This document shows, piece after piece, positions 55,378 to 63,724 of a stretch of 64,000 nt of DNA. Each line of letters starts with the position of its first letter. Positions within the stretch are counted from its first letter, which is position 1. Made by a program: the position numbers and the translations under genes. The DNA lies in NCBI RefSeq assembly GCF_002335445.1, contig NZ_BDME01000001.1, positions 682,001 through 746,000 of the forward strand. Direction: 5' to 3'. Origin of the DNA: Lebetimonas natsushimae (GTDB lineage: Bacteria > Campylobacterota > Campylobacteria > Campylobacterales > Nautiliaceae). The notes under the pieces were generated by a model, which was not told where the DNA came from, ran no database searches, and worked only from the letters and a program-made list of their open reading frames with translations.

Positions 55378-55658
55378 AATTAGAAGATTTGGTAAAAATA
55401 GGTGTTGGTAGTATTTTTTTGGCAAAAGAAAAAATGCAGGAATTAATTGAAGAGGCTAAAAAGAGAGGAGAACTTACAGAAAAAGAAGCAGAAGAACTGA
55501 TAAATGAGATGAAAAAAGAATCTGAAGAAAAGCTAGAAGAAATCAGAAAAATGATAAAAGACGAAGTTAAAAAACAGCTTGATGAATTAGGTGTTGCTAC
55601 AAAAGAGGATATAAAAAGAATAGAAGAAAAAATTGAAAAATTAAATGTTCAAAAATAG
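55374..55658 (+). CDS. Phasin-like / coiled-coil small protein
   Basis: This 94-residue, strongly charged helical protein has an N-terminal hydrophobic start (LEDLVKIGVGSIFLAKEKMQELIEEAKKRGELTEKEAEELINEM). That pattern is typical of short polyhydroxyalkanoate granule-associated (phasin/PhaF-like) proteins that often precede ABC1-kinase genes. The rest is a coiled coil (DEVKKQLDELGVATKEDIKRIEEKIEKL). Ribosome binding site AAGGAG lies eight bases upstream, at the end of the msrA remnant. It overlaps the kinase gene by 14 bases. No PHA synthase gene is present in the window. Confidence 0.6.
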   Translation: MKLEDLVKIGVGSIFLAKEKMQELIEEAKKRGELTEKEAEELINEMKKESEEKLEEIRKMIKDEVKKQLDELGVATKEDIKRIEEKIEKLNVQK

Positions 55659-57264
55659 TATTTATGAACTTAAACGCACAAAAGATATTATATTTATATT
55701 GGCAAAAAACGGATTCGGGGATTTAGTTGAAAGTTTGGGAATTCCGGTTCCTTTTAAAAAAAACAAACCTAAATTATCAAGAAATGAAAGAATAAGAAAA
55801 GTAATAGAAGAACTTGGTCCAACGTTTATAAAATTGGCCCAGATTCTTTCTCTCCGCCCTGATTTGATTCCTATTGAACTGGCAAAAGAATTTGAAAAAC
55901 TTCAGGATAATGTAACTCCTGTCCCTTTTGATGAAATAAAGAGTGTTATTGAAGAAGAATTGGAAAAAAATTTTGATGAATATTTTGAAGGTGATTTTAC
56001 ACTTTTGGCCAGTGCATCCATAGGGCAGGTATATAAAGCCAAATTGAAAACCGGAGAAATCGTAGCTGTTAAAGTATTAAAGCCTGAAATAGAGGAAAAA
56101 ATTTATGCTGATATAAACATACTTCTAAGACTTGCGAAAATAGTAAGGGAAAAATTACTAGTTTACGGAATAGACAGTATAAAAATTGTAGAAGAATTTG
56201 CAAAATCAATTAAAAAAGAACTTGATTTTAATATAGAAGCCCTTAATTTGAAAAGATTTTCCGCAAATTTTAAGAACAATCCTAGTATTAAAATACCAAA
56301 ACTTTATTTTGTTTCTAAAAAACTGCTGGTTTTGGAATATATTGACGGTATAAAAATTTCTGATATTGATAAATTGAAAAAAAACGGATATGACCCAAAA
56401 GAAATCGCAAAAAAAGGTTTTGATTTAATATGTGAGCAGATTTTCATCCATAGATTTTTTCATGCGGATCCGCATCCGGGTAATTTAATGGTTTATGATG
56501 GAAAGATAGTTTTTTTAGATTTTGGAATAATGGGGCGGCTTAGTGAGGAAGACAGAAGATATATTATTGAACTTGTTTTTTATGTTATAAAAAATGAGGA
56601 GGAAAAGGCTGCCGAATATATTCTTAAACTATCTAAAGTTTCTAAAAATACAGATGTTTCTTCTTTTAAAAAAGAGGTTGCGGATATAATCTCTACATAT
56701 TTTTATTCATCTTTGAAAAATATAGAAATAAAAAAATTAATAGAAGATCTGCTTGTCAGTATGAGTAGAAACAATGTTTATTTAAAAGAAGATAATTATC
56801 TGTTTGTTAAGTCTATAGTTACAATGGAAGGGGTCGGAAAAAAACTTTATCCAGATTTTAATGCAGTGGAGGAGATTAAACCTTTTATTCTTAAAGTATA
56901 CAAAAAAGAATTTTCCATTTTAAGTTTTATTAAAAAATCCCATGAATTAAATTTATCAATCATTGAATTTTTTAATAAAACACCTTCTAATATCAATGAA
57001 ATAATAGATAAACTCAAAAATGGTGAGTTAAAAATTGAATTTGAACATGTGGGATTGGAGGAAATGGAAAAAACTACTAAAAATTCTTTCAATGAACTGT
57101 CTTTAGCCATTATAATCGCCTCAATTTTAATAGGTTCTTCAATGTTGCTTTCTTTTTATGTGCCTCCTTTAATCGGGCACATATCTGTCCTGGGACTTGG
57201 AGGGTTTATTTTTGCTTTTGTTTTGGGGGTATTGTTAATATTAGCCATTATAAGACAAAAATAA
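55645..57264 (+). CDS. ABC1/UbiB family atypical kinase
   Basis: This 539-residue protein has the ABC1/ADCK layout: GPTFIKLAQILSLRPDLIP (equivalent to the KxGQ motif but with Ala for Gly), Ala-rich loop ASASIGQVYKA, and VAVKVLKPE with the ATP-binding Lys. KKELDFNIEALNLKRF follows, then HADPHPGNLMVYDGKIVFLDFGIMG (catalytic and metal-binding). The C-terminus holds two membrane helices (about residues 485-535). UbiB-type proteins support quinone synthesis. These bacteria use menaquinone, so its target is uncertain. It overlaps the phasin-like gene. Confidence 0.88.
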   Translation: MFKNSIYELKRTKDIIFILAKNGFGDLVESLGIPVPFKKNKPKLSRNERIRKVIEELGPTFIKLAQILSLRPDLIPIELAKEFEKLQDNVTPVPFDEIKSVIEEELEKNFDEYFEGDFTLLASASIGQVYKAKLKTGEIVAVKVLKPEIEEKIYADINILLRLAKIVREKLLVYGIDSIKIVEEFAKSIKKELDFNIEALNLKRFSANFKNNPSIKIPKLYFVSKKLLVLEYIDGIKISDIDKLKKNGYDPKEIAKKGFDLICEQIFIHRFFHADPHPGNLMVYDGKIVFLDFGIMGRLSEEDRRYIIELVFYVIKNEEEKAAEYILKLSKVSKNTDVSSFKKEVADIISTYFYSSLKNIEIKKLIEDLLVSMSRNNVYLKEDNYLFVKSIVTMEGVGKKLYPDFNAVEEIKPFILKVYKKEFSILSFIKKSHELNLSIIEFFNKTPSNINEIIDKLKNGELKIEFEHVGLEEMEKTTKNSFNELSLAIIIASILIGSSMLLSFYVPPLIGHISVLGLGGFIFAFVLGVLLILAIIRQK

Positions 57265-57291
57265 ATATATAAATTTTGAACTAATTTTTAG

Positions 57292-57297
57292 TATAAT
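57292..57297 (+). promoter_or_regulatory. -10 box for the haem/HD-GYP sensor gene
   Basis: TATAAT (TAGTATAATTAT context) lies 17 bases before the TTG start at 57314, with AAAAGGGA at 57302-57309 as ribosome binding site. Confidence 0.5.
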
Positions 57298-57313
57298 TAT
57301 TAAAAGGGAAAAA

Positions 57314-59026
57314 TTGTTTAAAGAAATAAAAACTATAAAAAAATTAGTAATATATCTTATTATATTTTGGACTTTTGTTATTACATTTTTTATTTTTTTT
57401 GATATATACAAGAGTTATATTTACGCTAGAAATGAAGCATTGTCACAAGCTAAAGTAAAAACACAGGATGATATAAATTTTAGGCACTGGGTTGCTTCAC
57501 ATGGTGGAGTTTATGTGCCTATCGATAAAAACACTCCTCCAAATCCTTATTTAGCCCATTTAAAAAACAGGGATGTGGAAACGTTTGATGGTCAACATTT
57601 AACACTTATGAATCCTGCTTACGCATTAAGACAATTATTATCAACATCATCTTCAAAATATAAAGACAAAATTACTAGCAATATTTTATTAAATCCTAAT
57701 AACAAACCGGATGAATGGGAAAAAAAGGCTTTAAAGATTGTTATTAAAAATGAAAAGCCCTATTATGAATTTAAAAATCACGATTATTTAAGATATATGG
57801 TTCCATTTAAAGTAGAAAAAAGTTGTTTAAAGTGTCATGCTTTTCAGGGATATAGAGTTGGGGATATAAGAGGAGCAATTTCTGTTACAATTGATGCAAA
57901 ACCTATATTTAGAAAATATGTTTTATTAGATAAAAGTTATATTTTAGAATTAATTTTATTATGGTTAGTGGGGAACATATTTATTTTTATATGGTATAAA
58001 AAACTTAGAAAATCTATTTTAGATAAAATGGAAATATATGAAGAAGTTATTTATGGACTTGTTGATTTAGTGGAACAGCGCGATACATATACCGCAGGTC
58101 ATTCTAAAAGAGTTGCTGAATATTCTGTAATGATTGCTAAAGAAATGGGATATGATAAAAATACCTTAGATCTTTTATACAGGGCAGGTATGCTGCATGA
58201 TATTGGAAAAATTGTAACACCGGATTCTATTCTTTTAAAACCTGGAAAATTAGATAAAATTGAATTTGAATTGATTAAAGAACATGTTACAATAGGTTAT
58301 GAATTTTTGAAAAAAATAGAAATATATAAAGATATAGCTGAAATTATTAAATATCATCATGAAAGATATGACGGTAAAGGTTATACAGAGGGCTTAAAAG
58401 GAGATGAAATTCCTATTTTATCAGCAATTTTAGCAGTTGCGGATGCATTTGATGCAATGACAACTAACAGGATTTATAAGGGAAGAAAAGATATTAATAC
58501 AGCTCTGAAAGAAATTAAGGAATTAGCCGGAGAGCAATTTCATCCTAAAGTTGCGGAAGCAGCACAGAAAGCATTGAAAAATGTAAAAATTAAAAATGTT
58601 TCTCAGGTTCCTAAAACAAAACTTGAATTAGAAAGATTTGTATATTTTTTTAAAGATTCACTTACGGGCTGTTATAATCAAAAATATTTGGAATTTGTAT
58701 TATCTAAAAATAATGATGAATTTTTTAATTATAAATATATAGTTTTTATATATTTGCACAATTTCGGAGAGTACAATAAAAAATATGGATGGAAAAATGG
58801 GGATAAAGAACTAGCAAGAATTGCTAGAGAATTACGTAAAGTTTTTTCATCAGGCGTTGTTTTTAGAAAAGAGGGTGACGATTTTGTTGTGTTATGTAAA
58901 AATAAAATTTCAATAGATGAAAAAAAATTAAAAAATATTGTAAATGATACTATAATAACTATTTCATATGAACAAAAAGAATTAGATGAAAATTTAAGAG
59001 AAAAATTGATTGAAGAACTTATTTAA
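57314..59026 (+). CDS. Membrane sensor: Tll0287-like haem domain, HD-GYP and degenerate GGDEF
   Basis: This 570-residue protein has an N-terminal membrane helix (about residues 10-30). A periplasmic DUF3365/Tll0287-like domain has a covalent-haem motif CLKCH near residue 175, followed by RGAISV, and a second membrane helix lies near 214-232. A cytoplasmic HD-GYP domain follows: HSKRVAEYS, MLHDIGK, HHERYDGKGYTEGL (GYT rather than GYP) and VADAFDAMTTNRIYKG. A C-terminal GGDEF-like domain has DSLTGCYNQKYLE and YGWKNGDKELARIAREL, with EGDDF in place of GGDEF. It probably senses redox, oxygen or a haem ligand outside and degrades cyclic di-GMP inside. Start: TTG 57314. The tail overlaps the convergent gene by eight bases. 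Confidence 0.85.
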   Translation: MFKEIKTIKKLVIYLIIFWTFVITFFIFFDIYKSYIYARNEALSQAKVKTQDDINFRHWVASHGGVYVPIDKNTPPNPYLAHLKNRDVETFDGQHLTLMNPAYALRQLLSTSSSKYKDKITSNILLNPNNKPDEWEKKALKIVIKNEKPYYEFKNHDYLRYMVPFKVEKSCLKCHAFQGYRVGDIRGAISVTIDAKPIFRKYVLLDKSYILELILLWLVGNIFIFIWYKKLRKSILDKMEIYEEVIYGLVDLVEQRDTYTAGHSKRVAEYSVMIAKEMGYDKNTLDLLYRAGMLHDIGKIVTPDSILLKPGKLDKIEFELIKEHVTIGYEFLKKIEIYKDIAEIIKYHHERYDGKGYTEGLKGDEIPILSAILAVADAFDAMTTNRIYKGRKDINTALKEIKELAGEQFHPKVAEAAQKALKNVKIKNVSQVPKTKLELERFVYFFKDSLTGCYNQKYLEFVLSKNNDEFFNYKYIVFIYLHNFGEYNKKYGWKNGDKELARIARELRKVFSSGVVFRKEGDDFVVLCKNKISIDEKKLKNIVNDTIITISYEQKELDENLREKLIEELI

Positions 59027-59774
59027 TTGGTAAATAACCGTTAGATGTTAAAATTTTTTGACCCTCTTTTGAAAGTAGAAAATGTGCAAAATCTCTGACT
59101 GACTTCTTTTTTAAACCTTTTTTTGAAATAACGAAATACTGATTAATTGGAGAATATAATTTTGGATTAATTTCTATCCAATTTATTCCTTTTTTATTAT
59201 ATTTAGATGGTAACAAATTAATTGCAGATTTTGGAATAAATGCTACTTTGTTTTTTGACCAGATTACATCATCAACGACTTCTGCAATGTTTTTTTTGTA
59301 TTCTATTTTGTTTTTTATTTTTTCATATAAATGTAAATTTTTTAAAACTTCAATAGTTCTATTACCATAAACTGTTTGCTGTTTGTTTCCAATTAAAATT
59401 TTTTTAATTTTTTTATTTTTTAAGAAATTATAATTTTTATCATTTAAATTTTTAAAAAATATGATTAGCGAACCTTTTGTATAAAGTTTAGGTTTTGTAA
59501 CAGCTTTGTGTGCATTATATACTTTTAATGCTCCTTTTTTATCTGCTGAAAGAAACATATCATAAGGGTATCCATTTAAGATGTCTTTAACTGCTTTGCC
59601 AGTTGATTCATATTGAACTAAAATATGATCGTTTGGATATTTTTGATAAAATTTTTTAAAAATTTTTTTCATTACAAATTCCATATTTGTTGAAGAAAGA
59701 ACAATACCATATTTATTTAAATCCATTGAAAATAATGTAATCAATAAGCTAAAAGAAATAATTAATTTTTTCAT
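59019..59774 (-). CDS. ModA-like periplasmic substrate-binding protein
   Basis: This 251-residue exported protein has a signal-like start (KKLIISFSLLITLFS). It follows the molybdate/extracellular solute-binding layout: IVLSSTNMEF, NGYPYDMFLSADKKGALKVYN (typical of ModA), ILIGNKQQTVYGNRTIEVLKNL and FAHFLLSKEGQKILTSNGYLPI. The ligand may be molybdate, tungstate or another oxyanion. No modB or modC permease/ATPase is near. It is very Lys/Ile-rich. Its end overlaps the convergent sensor gene by eight bases. Confidence 0.75.
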   Translation of the reverse strand: MKKLIISFSLLITLFSMDLNKYGIVLSSTNMEFVMKKIFKKFYQKYPNDHILVQYESTGKAVKDILNGYPYDMFLSADKKGALKVYNAHKAVTKPKLYTKGSLIIFFKNLNDKNYNFLKNKKIKKILIGNKQQTVYGNRTIEVLKNLHLYEKIKNKIEYKKNIAEVVDDVIWSKNKVAFIPKSAINLLPSKYNKKGINWIEINPKLYSPINQYFVISKKGLKKKSVRDFAHFLLSKEGQKILTSNGYLPIK

Positions 59775-60130
59775 TTTTTTCCTTTGAAAGGTTTTATTTA
59801 AGTAAAATAATTATAATATTTATCAAGCATTAAAATCGTATTGACGTTATTCAAAATATTATGTTGTTGAGTTAATGTGTTATTTATAAATAATATTATA
59901 AATCCTTTTGAATTACATATACAATAACTCTGTTTTTTTTGTTTGAAAAAATCAGATTATCAGATATTTTTAAAGCAAAATATTTTCTTTACAACAAGAC
60001 TTTCAAATTTCTCATTATATTATTATACATTATGAATATTATAGCATATAAAAATAAGCTATTTTTGTGGAATAACAAAAGACATTATTTATAAAAAATT
60101 CAAATTTAAGCAGTTTTGAAGATTTCTAAT
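59775..60130. other. Gene-free interval between the ModA-like gene and tRNA-Leu
   Basis: These 356 bases are very AT-rich and hold no reading frame of note. Short palindromic or near-repeat words such as ATAATATT and AATATTAT recur, but no hairpin terminator, riboswitch-like core or promoter with good spacing stands out. It is the longest non-coding stretch in the window. Confidence 0.7.
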
Positions 60131-60216
60131 TGGTACCGGCGGTGGGACTCGAACCCACATGAGCAGAGCTCATCGGATTTTGAGTCCGACGCGTCTACCA
60201 GTTCCGCCACGCCGGC
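60131..60216 (-). tRNA. tRNA-Leu (anticodon CAA)
   Basis: On the minus strand the 86-base sequence folds as a class II tRNA. The acceptor stem is GCCGGCG paired with CGCCGGT (G-U at the first pair), and the D-loop has GGTAGACGCG. The anticodon stem TCGGA / TCCGA encloses loop CTCAAAA (anticodon CAA). A long variable arm TGAGCTCTGCTCA and T-arm GTGGG TTCGAGT CCCAC follow. Discriminator A is followed by an encoded CCA. The long variable arm and anticodon fit leucine, reading UUG. Confidence 0.95.
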
Positions 60217-60231
60217 TTGTTGTGGAATGAA

Positions 60232-60237
60232 ATTATA
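60232..60237 (-). promoter_or_regulatory. -10 box for tRNA-Leu
   Basis: On the minus strand GCTATAATTTC places TATAAT 15 bases before the tRNA 5' end, allowing a leader of about eight bases. Confidence 0.6.
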
Positions 60238-60239
60238 GC

Positions 60240-60282
60240 AAAAAAAAAGAAAAAAAAGAATTATTTGTTAAGTAATTCTTTT
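60240..60282 (-). terminator. Rho-independent terminator of the HU gene
   Basis: On the minus strand the ten-base arms AAAAGAATTA and TAATTCTTTT (60273-60282 and 60254-60263) enclose a nine-base loop and are followed by a long, almost pure T run. One arm and the loop encode the last residues of HU, so the hairpin is partly coding. Confidence 0.75.
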
Positions 60283-60536
60283 AATTTTTTACCTACTTTG
60301 AATTTTACTGATTTAGTTTCAGGGATTTGTACTTCTTTACCTGTTCCCGGAACTCTTGCAACTCTCGGTGCTCTTGTTACAACTTCAAAACTACCAAATC
60401 CTATAAAACTAACTTTTTTACCTGCTTTCAATGCTTCTTCAATAGCTTCAATTGTTGCATCAATTGCTGCTTGAGAATCTTTTTTGCTAAGACCTGTTTT
60501 CTCTGCTACCGCTGCGATAAGTTCTGATTTTTTCAT
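60261..60536 (-). CDS. hup: DNA-binding protein HU
   Basis: This 91-residue protein is a typical HU: MKKSELIAAVAEKTGLSKKD, FGSFEVVTRAPRVARVPGTGKEVQIPE (the beta-arm region with the Pro that intercalates) and VKFKVGKKLKELL. It bends and compacts chromosomal DNA. A strong AAGGAGGAAAAA precedes its ATG. Its transcript ends in the overlapping hairpin noted at 60240-60282, upstream of the tRNA-Leu promoter. Confidence 0.97.
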   Translation of the reverse strand: MKKSELIAAVAEKTGLSKKDSQAAIDATIEAIEEALKAGKKVSFIGFGSFEVVTRAPRVARVPGTGKEVQIPETKSVKFKVGKKLKELLNK

Positions 60537-60615
60537 TTTTTCCTCCTTAATTTAATGTACAAAAAATTTTACTCTTTTTTTTTACTAAAAATCAAGTATT
60601 TATGGTAATTTTTGA

Positions 60616-60621
60616 TATAAT
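60616..60621 (+). promoter_or_regulatory. -10 box for the CoA-binding protein gene
   Basis: TATAAT (TTGATATAATTTT context) lies 21 bases before the ATG at 60642, with AAAAAGG just upstream of the start. Confidence 0.5.
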
Positions 60622-60641
60622 TTTGTCAAAAAAGGTAAAAA

Positions 60642-61088
60642 ATGTCATCTTGCGAGTTACCTTCAGCAAAAAAAGCCGATAAAAATATATGTAAATTACT
60701 TAAAAATACTAAAACAATAGTCGTTGTGGGTCTTTCTCCAAAACCTCACAGGGCTTCAAATCAGGTAGCAAAGTATATGCAGGATAAAGGATATAAAATT
60801 ATTCCTGTTTATCCGAGGGAAGATGAAATTTTGGGAGAAAAAGTATATAGAAGTTTAGACGAAATAGATTTTGAAGTGGATATTGTTGATATTTTCAGAA
60901 AAAGTGAGGATACTCCACCTATTGTAGAAAAAGCTGTAAAATTACCTGGAATTAAATGTGTGTTTTTACAGGAAAGCATAAAGAACAATAAATCAAAAGA
61001 GATAGCAGAAAATGCAGGAATTTTTTATGTAGAAGATAAATGCATAATGGTAGAACATATCAGATGTGAGAAAGAAGGTTTGTTATGA
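60642..61088 (+). CDS. CoA-binding protein (YccU-like)
   Basis: This 148-residue Rossmann-fold protein reads TIVVVGLSPKPHRASNQVAKYMQDKGYKIIPVYP, then VYRSLDEIDFEVDIVDIFRKSED and CVFLQESIKNN, with a C-terminal CIMVEH. That is the YccU/CoA_binding_2 family. It probably binds coenzyme A; a function is not established. The first residues include an extra Cys (SSCELP). The ATGA overlap with ilvA shows cotranscription. Confidence 0.88.
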   Translation: MSSCELPSAKKADKNICKLLKNTKTIVVVGLSPKPHRASNQVAKYMQDKGYKIIPVYPREDEILGEKVYRSLDEIDFEVDIVDIFRKSEDTPPIVEKAVKLPGIKCVFLQESIKNNKSKEIAENAGIFYVEDKCIMVEHIRCEKEGLL

Positions 61089-62293
61089 TAAATTTAGAAA
61101 AAATAAAAGAAGCTAAAACAAGGGTAAATAAGGTAATTTACAAAACACCGTTTGCTTATGCCCCCACTCTTTCTCAAAAAGTGGGGAATGAAATATATTT
61201 AAAAAAAGAAAATTTACAAATTACAGGTGCTTTTAAGTTAAGAGGTGCTTTTAATAAAATTGCTTCCCTTCCGGAAGAAAAAAGAAAAAAAGGAGTTATT
61301 GCGGCAAGTGCCGGTAATCATGCCCAAGGTGTTGCATTCAGCGCAAATTATTTTAATATTCCATCAATCATAGTTATGCCAGAAGCTACCCCTTTAACAA
61401 AAGTAAGTGGTGTTAAAGAATATGGCGGAGAAGTTGTACTTGCAGGAAACAATTATGATGAAGCGTATGAATATGCTGTAAAATTGGCCAAAGAAAAAGG
61501 GTATGAATTTATTCATCCTTTTGCTGATTTTGATGTAATGGCCGGGCAGGGGACTATTGCACTTGAGATGCTTGAGAGAGTTCCTGATTTGGATTATATA
61601 ATTGTGCCGATTGGGGGAGGCGGATTAATCAGTGGTATTGCCTCAGCCGCAAAACAGATTAATCCCAAAATAAAGGTTATTGGAGTTACGGCTGCCGGAG
61701 CTCCTGCTATGAGACTTAGTTTTCTCAGCGGTTCTGTACAAGACAGCGCATTTGTAAAAACAATCGCAGACGGTATAGCTGTAAGAGACACTTCGCCTAT
61801 AACTTATGAAATCATAAAAGAAACAGTTGATGATATAGTTGAGGTTGATGATGAAGAGATAGCAAATGCTATATTATTTTTAATGGAAAGACAAAAAGTT
61901 GTTGTTGAAGGGGCGGGGGCAGTAGGTGTTGCAGCTCTTTTGCATCACAAAATAAAATTTTCTGCCCCTAAAAAAGTGGGTGTTGTTTTAAGCGGTGGAA
62001 ATATTGATGTTACAATGATTAATTTAATTATTGAAAAAGGTCTATTAAAATCTCACAGAAAAATGAAATTAATTGTAACTCTTGTTGATAAACCGGGTTC
62101 ACTTATGAGACTTACAGAAATATTAACGGAACAAAAAGCGAACATAGTTCAAATCGGTTATGACAGGACTGATTTGAATTTGGCAATAGGTGATGCAAAT
62201 GTGACAATCGCACTTGAAACAAGAGGGCTTGAACATCAAGAGGCAATAAAAAGAGCACTTCATAAAAATAAATATAAATTTGTAGTAGAATAA
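61085..62293 (+). CDS. ilvA: Threonine ammonia-lyase
   Basis: This 402-residue PLP enzyme has the Lys in ITGAFKLRGAFNK (near residue 50), AASAGNHAQGVAF, the PLP-phosphate loop IVPIGGGGLISGIA and a C-terminal ACT domain (LIVTLVDKPGSLMRLTEIL). It converts threonine to 2-oxobutanoate for isoleucine synthesis. It is of the shorter, one-ACT type. It is followed by gatB nine bases later and preceded by the CoA-binding gene, forming one operon. Confidence 0.95.
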   Translation: MINLEKIKEAKTRVNKVIYKTPFAYAPTLSQKVGNEIYLKKENLQITGAFKLRGAFNKIASLPEEKRKKGVIAASAGNHAQGVAFSANYFNIPSIIVMPEATPLTKVSGVKEYGGEVVLAGNNYDEAYEYAVKLAKEKGYEFIHPFADFDVMAGQGTIALEMLERVPDLDYIIVPIGGGGLISGIASAAKQINPKIKVIGVTAAGAPAMRLSFLSGSVQDSAFVKTIADGIAVRDTSPITYEIIKETVDDIVEVDDEEIANAILFLMERQKVVVEGAGAVGVAALLHHKIKFSAPKKVGVVLSGGNIDVTMINLIIEKGLLKSHRKMKLIVTLVDKPGSLMRLTEILTEQKANIVQIGYDRTDLNLAIGDANVTIALETRGLEHQEAIKRALHKNKYKFVVE

Positions 62294-62302
62294 GGAGAAT
62301 AA

Positions 62303-63724
62303 ATGAAATATGAAGTAGTAATAGGGCTTGAAGTACACGTACAACTTAATACAAAAACAAAAATATTCTGTAGCTGTGCTACAAGTTTTGGAGACACTCC
62401 AAATACTAATACATGTCCTGTGTGTTTAGGATTACCAGGGGCTTTACCTGTTCTTAACAAAGAAGCAGTAAGAAAAGCGGTCATGTTTGGTAAAGCTGTA
62501 AATGCTACAATAAATAAAAGAAGTATTTTTGCGAGAAAAAATTACTTTTATCCGGATTTGCCAAAAGGTTATCAAATAAGCCAGTTCGAAATCCCAATTG
62601 TTGAACACGGTGAATTATTCATAGAAGTTGACGGAAAAACAAAAAGAATAGGAATTACGAGAGCCCATTTGGAAGAAGATGCAGGAAAAAATATGCATGA
62701 GGGAGAATATTCAAAAGTTGATCTCAATAGAGCCGGAACCCCTTTGCTTGAGATTGTAAGTGAACCTGATATGAGAAGCAGCGATGAAGCGATTGCATAT
62801 CTTAAAAAACTTCATGCAATTGTAAAATATCTCGGAATCAGTGATGCAAATATGCAGGAGGGAAGTTTCAGGTGTGATGCAAATGTTTCAGTAAGACCTA
62901 TGGGACAAAAAGAATTCGGTACAAGGGTTGAAATTAAAAACATAAATTCATTCAGATTTATTAAGCAGGCAATCGAATATGAGATTCAGAGGCATATTGA
63001 AGCATACGAATATGATGAATATGATAAAGAAGTGGTGCAGGAAACAAGACTTTTTGACAGTAAAACTGGTGAAACCAGAAGTATGAGGGGAAAAGAAGAG
63101 AGTGCTGATTACAGATATTTTCCGGATCCGGATTTACTTCCGCTTGATGTTCCTGAAGAATTTTTTGATATTGAAATTCCTGAACTTCCTGATGAAAAAA
63201 AAGAAAGATACATAAAAGAATATAAACTCAAAGAATATGATGCTGGAGTTTTAACAAGCGAGCCTGCATTGGCTGAATTTTTTGAAAAAATGGTTTCTCT
63301 TGGCGTTGAACCAAATGCGGCAAACAGATGGCTTGCAATTGAACTTTTAGGAAGACTAAACAAACAAAATATTTCAATTGAAAATTCTCCTGTATCAGCT
63401 GAAAAACTTGCACTTATTGCAATAAGGGAAAAAGAGGCTGTAATTAGCGGAGCCGGAGGTAAAAAAGTATTAGACCTTTTAATGGAAGAAGACATTGAAG
63501 TTGATGCGGCTATTGAGAAATTAGGACTAAAACAAATAAGCGATGAGGGGGCGATTGAAAAAATCGTGGATGAGGTTTTAGCTGCGAATGAAGATAAAGT
63601 AGCTGAATATAAAGCCGGAAAAGAAAAACTTTTTGGATTTTTTGTGGGACAGGTTATGAAAGCAAGCCGTGGAAAAGCAAATCCACAGGTTGTAAATAAA
63701 CTCCTTAAAAGTAAGCTTTCTTGA
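62303..63724 (+). CDS. gatB: Aspartyl/glutamyl-tRNA amidotransferase subunit B
   Basis: This 473-residue protein starts [19 protein letters not shown] with the zinc-binding CSC and CPVCLG motifs. [42 protein letters not shown] and [18 protein letters not shown] follow, and the C-terminal helical tail domain ([12 protein letters not shown]) ends the protein. With GatA and GatC it amidates Glu-tRNA-Gln and Asp-tRNA-Asn. AAGGAG precedes the ATG. The stop overlaps the TTG of the ion channel gene. Confidence 0.97.
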   Translation: MKYEVVIGLEVHVQLNTKTKIFCSCATSFGDTPNTNTCPVCLGLPGALPVLNKEAVRKAVMFGKAVNATINKRSIFARKNYFYPDLPKGYQISQFEIPIVEHGELFIEVDGKTKRIGITRAHLEEDAGKNMHEGEYSKVDLNRAGTPLLEIVSEPDMRSSDEAIAYLKKLHAIVKYLGISDANMQEGSFRCDANVSVRPMGQKEFGTRVEIKNINSFRFIKQAIEYEIQRHIEAYEYDEYDKEVVQETRLFDSKTGETRSMRGKEESADYRYFPDPDLLPLDVPEEFFDIEIPELPDEKKERYIKEYKLKEYDAGVLTSEPALAEFFEKMVSLGVEPNAANRWLAIELLGRLNKQNISIENSPVSAEKLALIAIREKEAVISGAGGKKVLDLLMEEDIEVDAAIEKLGLKQISDEGAIEKIVDEVLAANEDKVAEYKAGKEKLFGFFVGQVMKASRGKANPQVVNKLLKSKLS

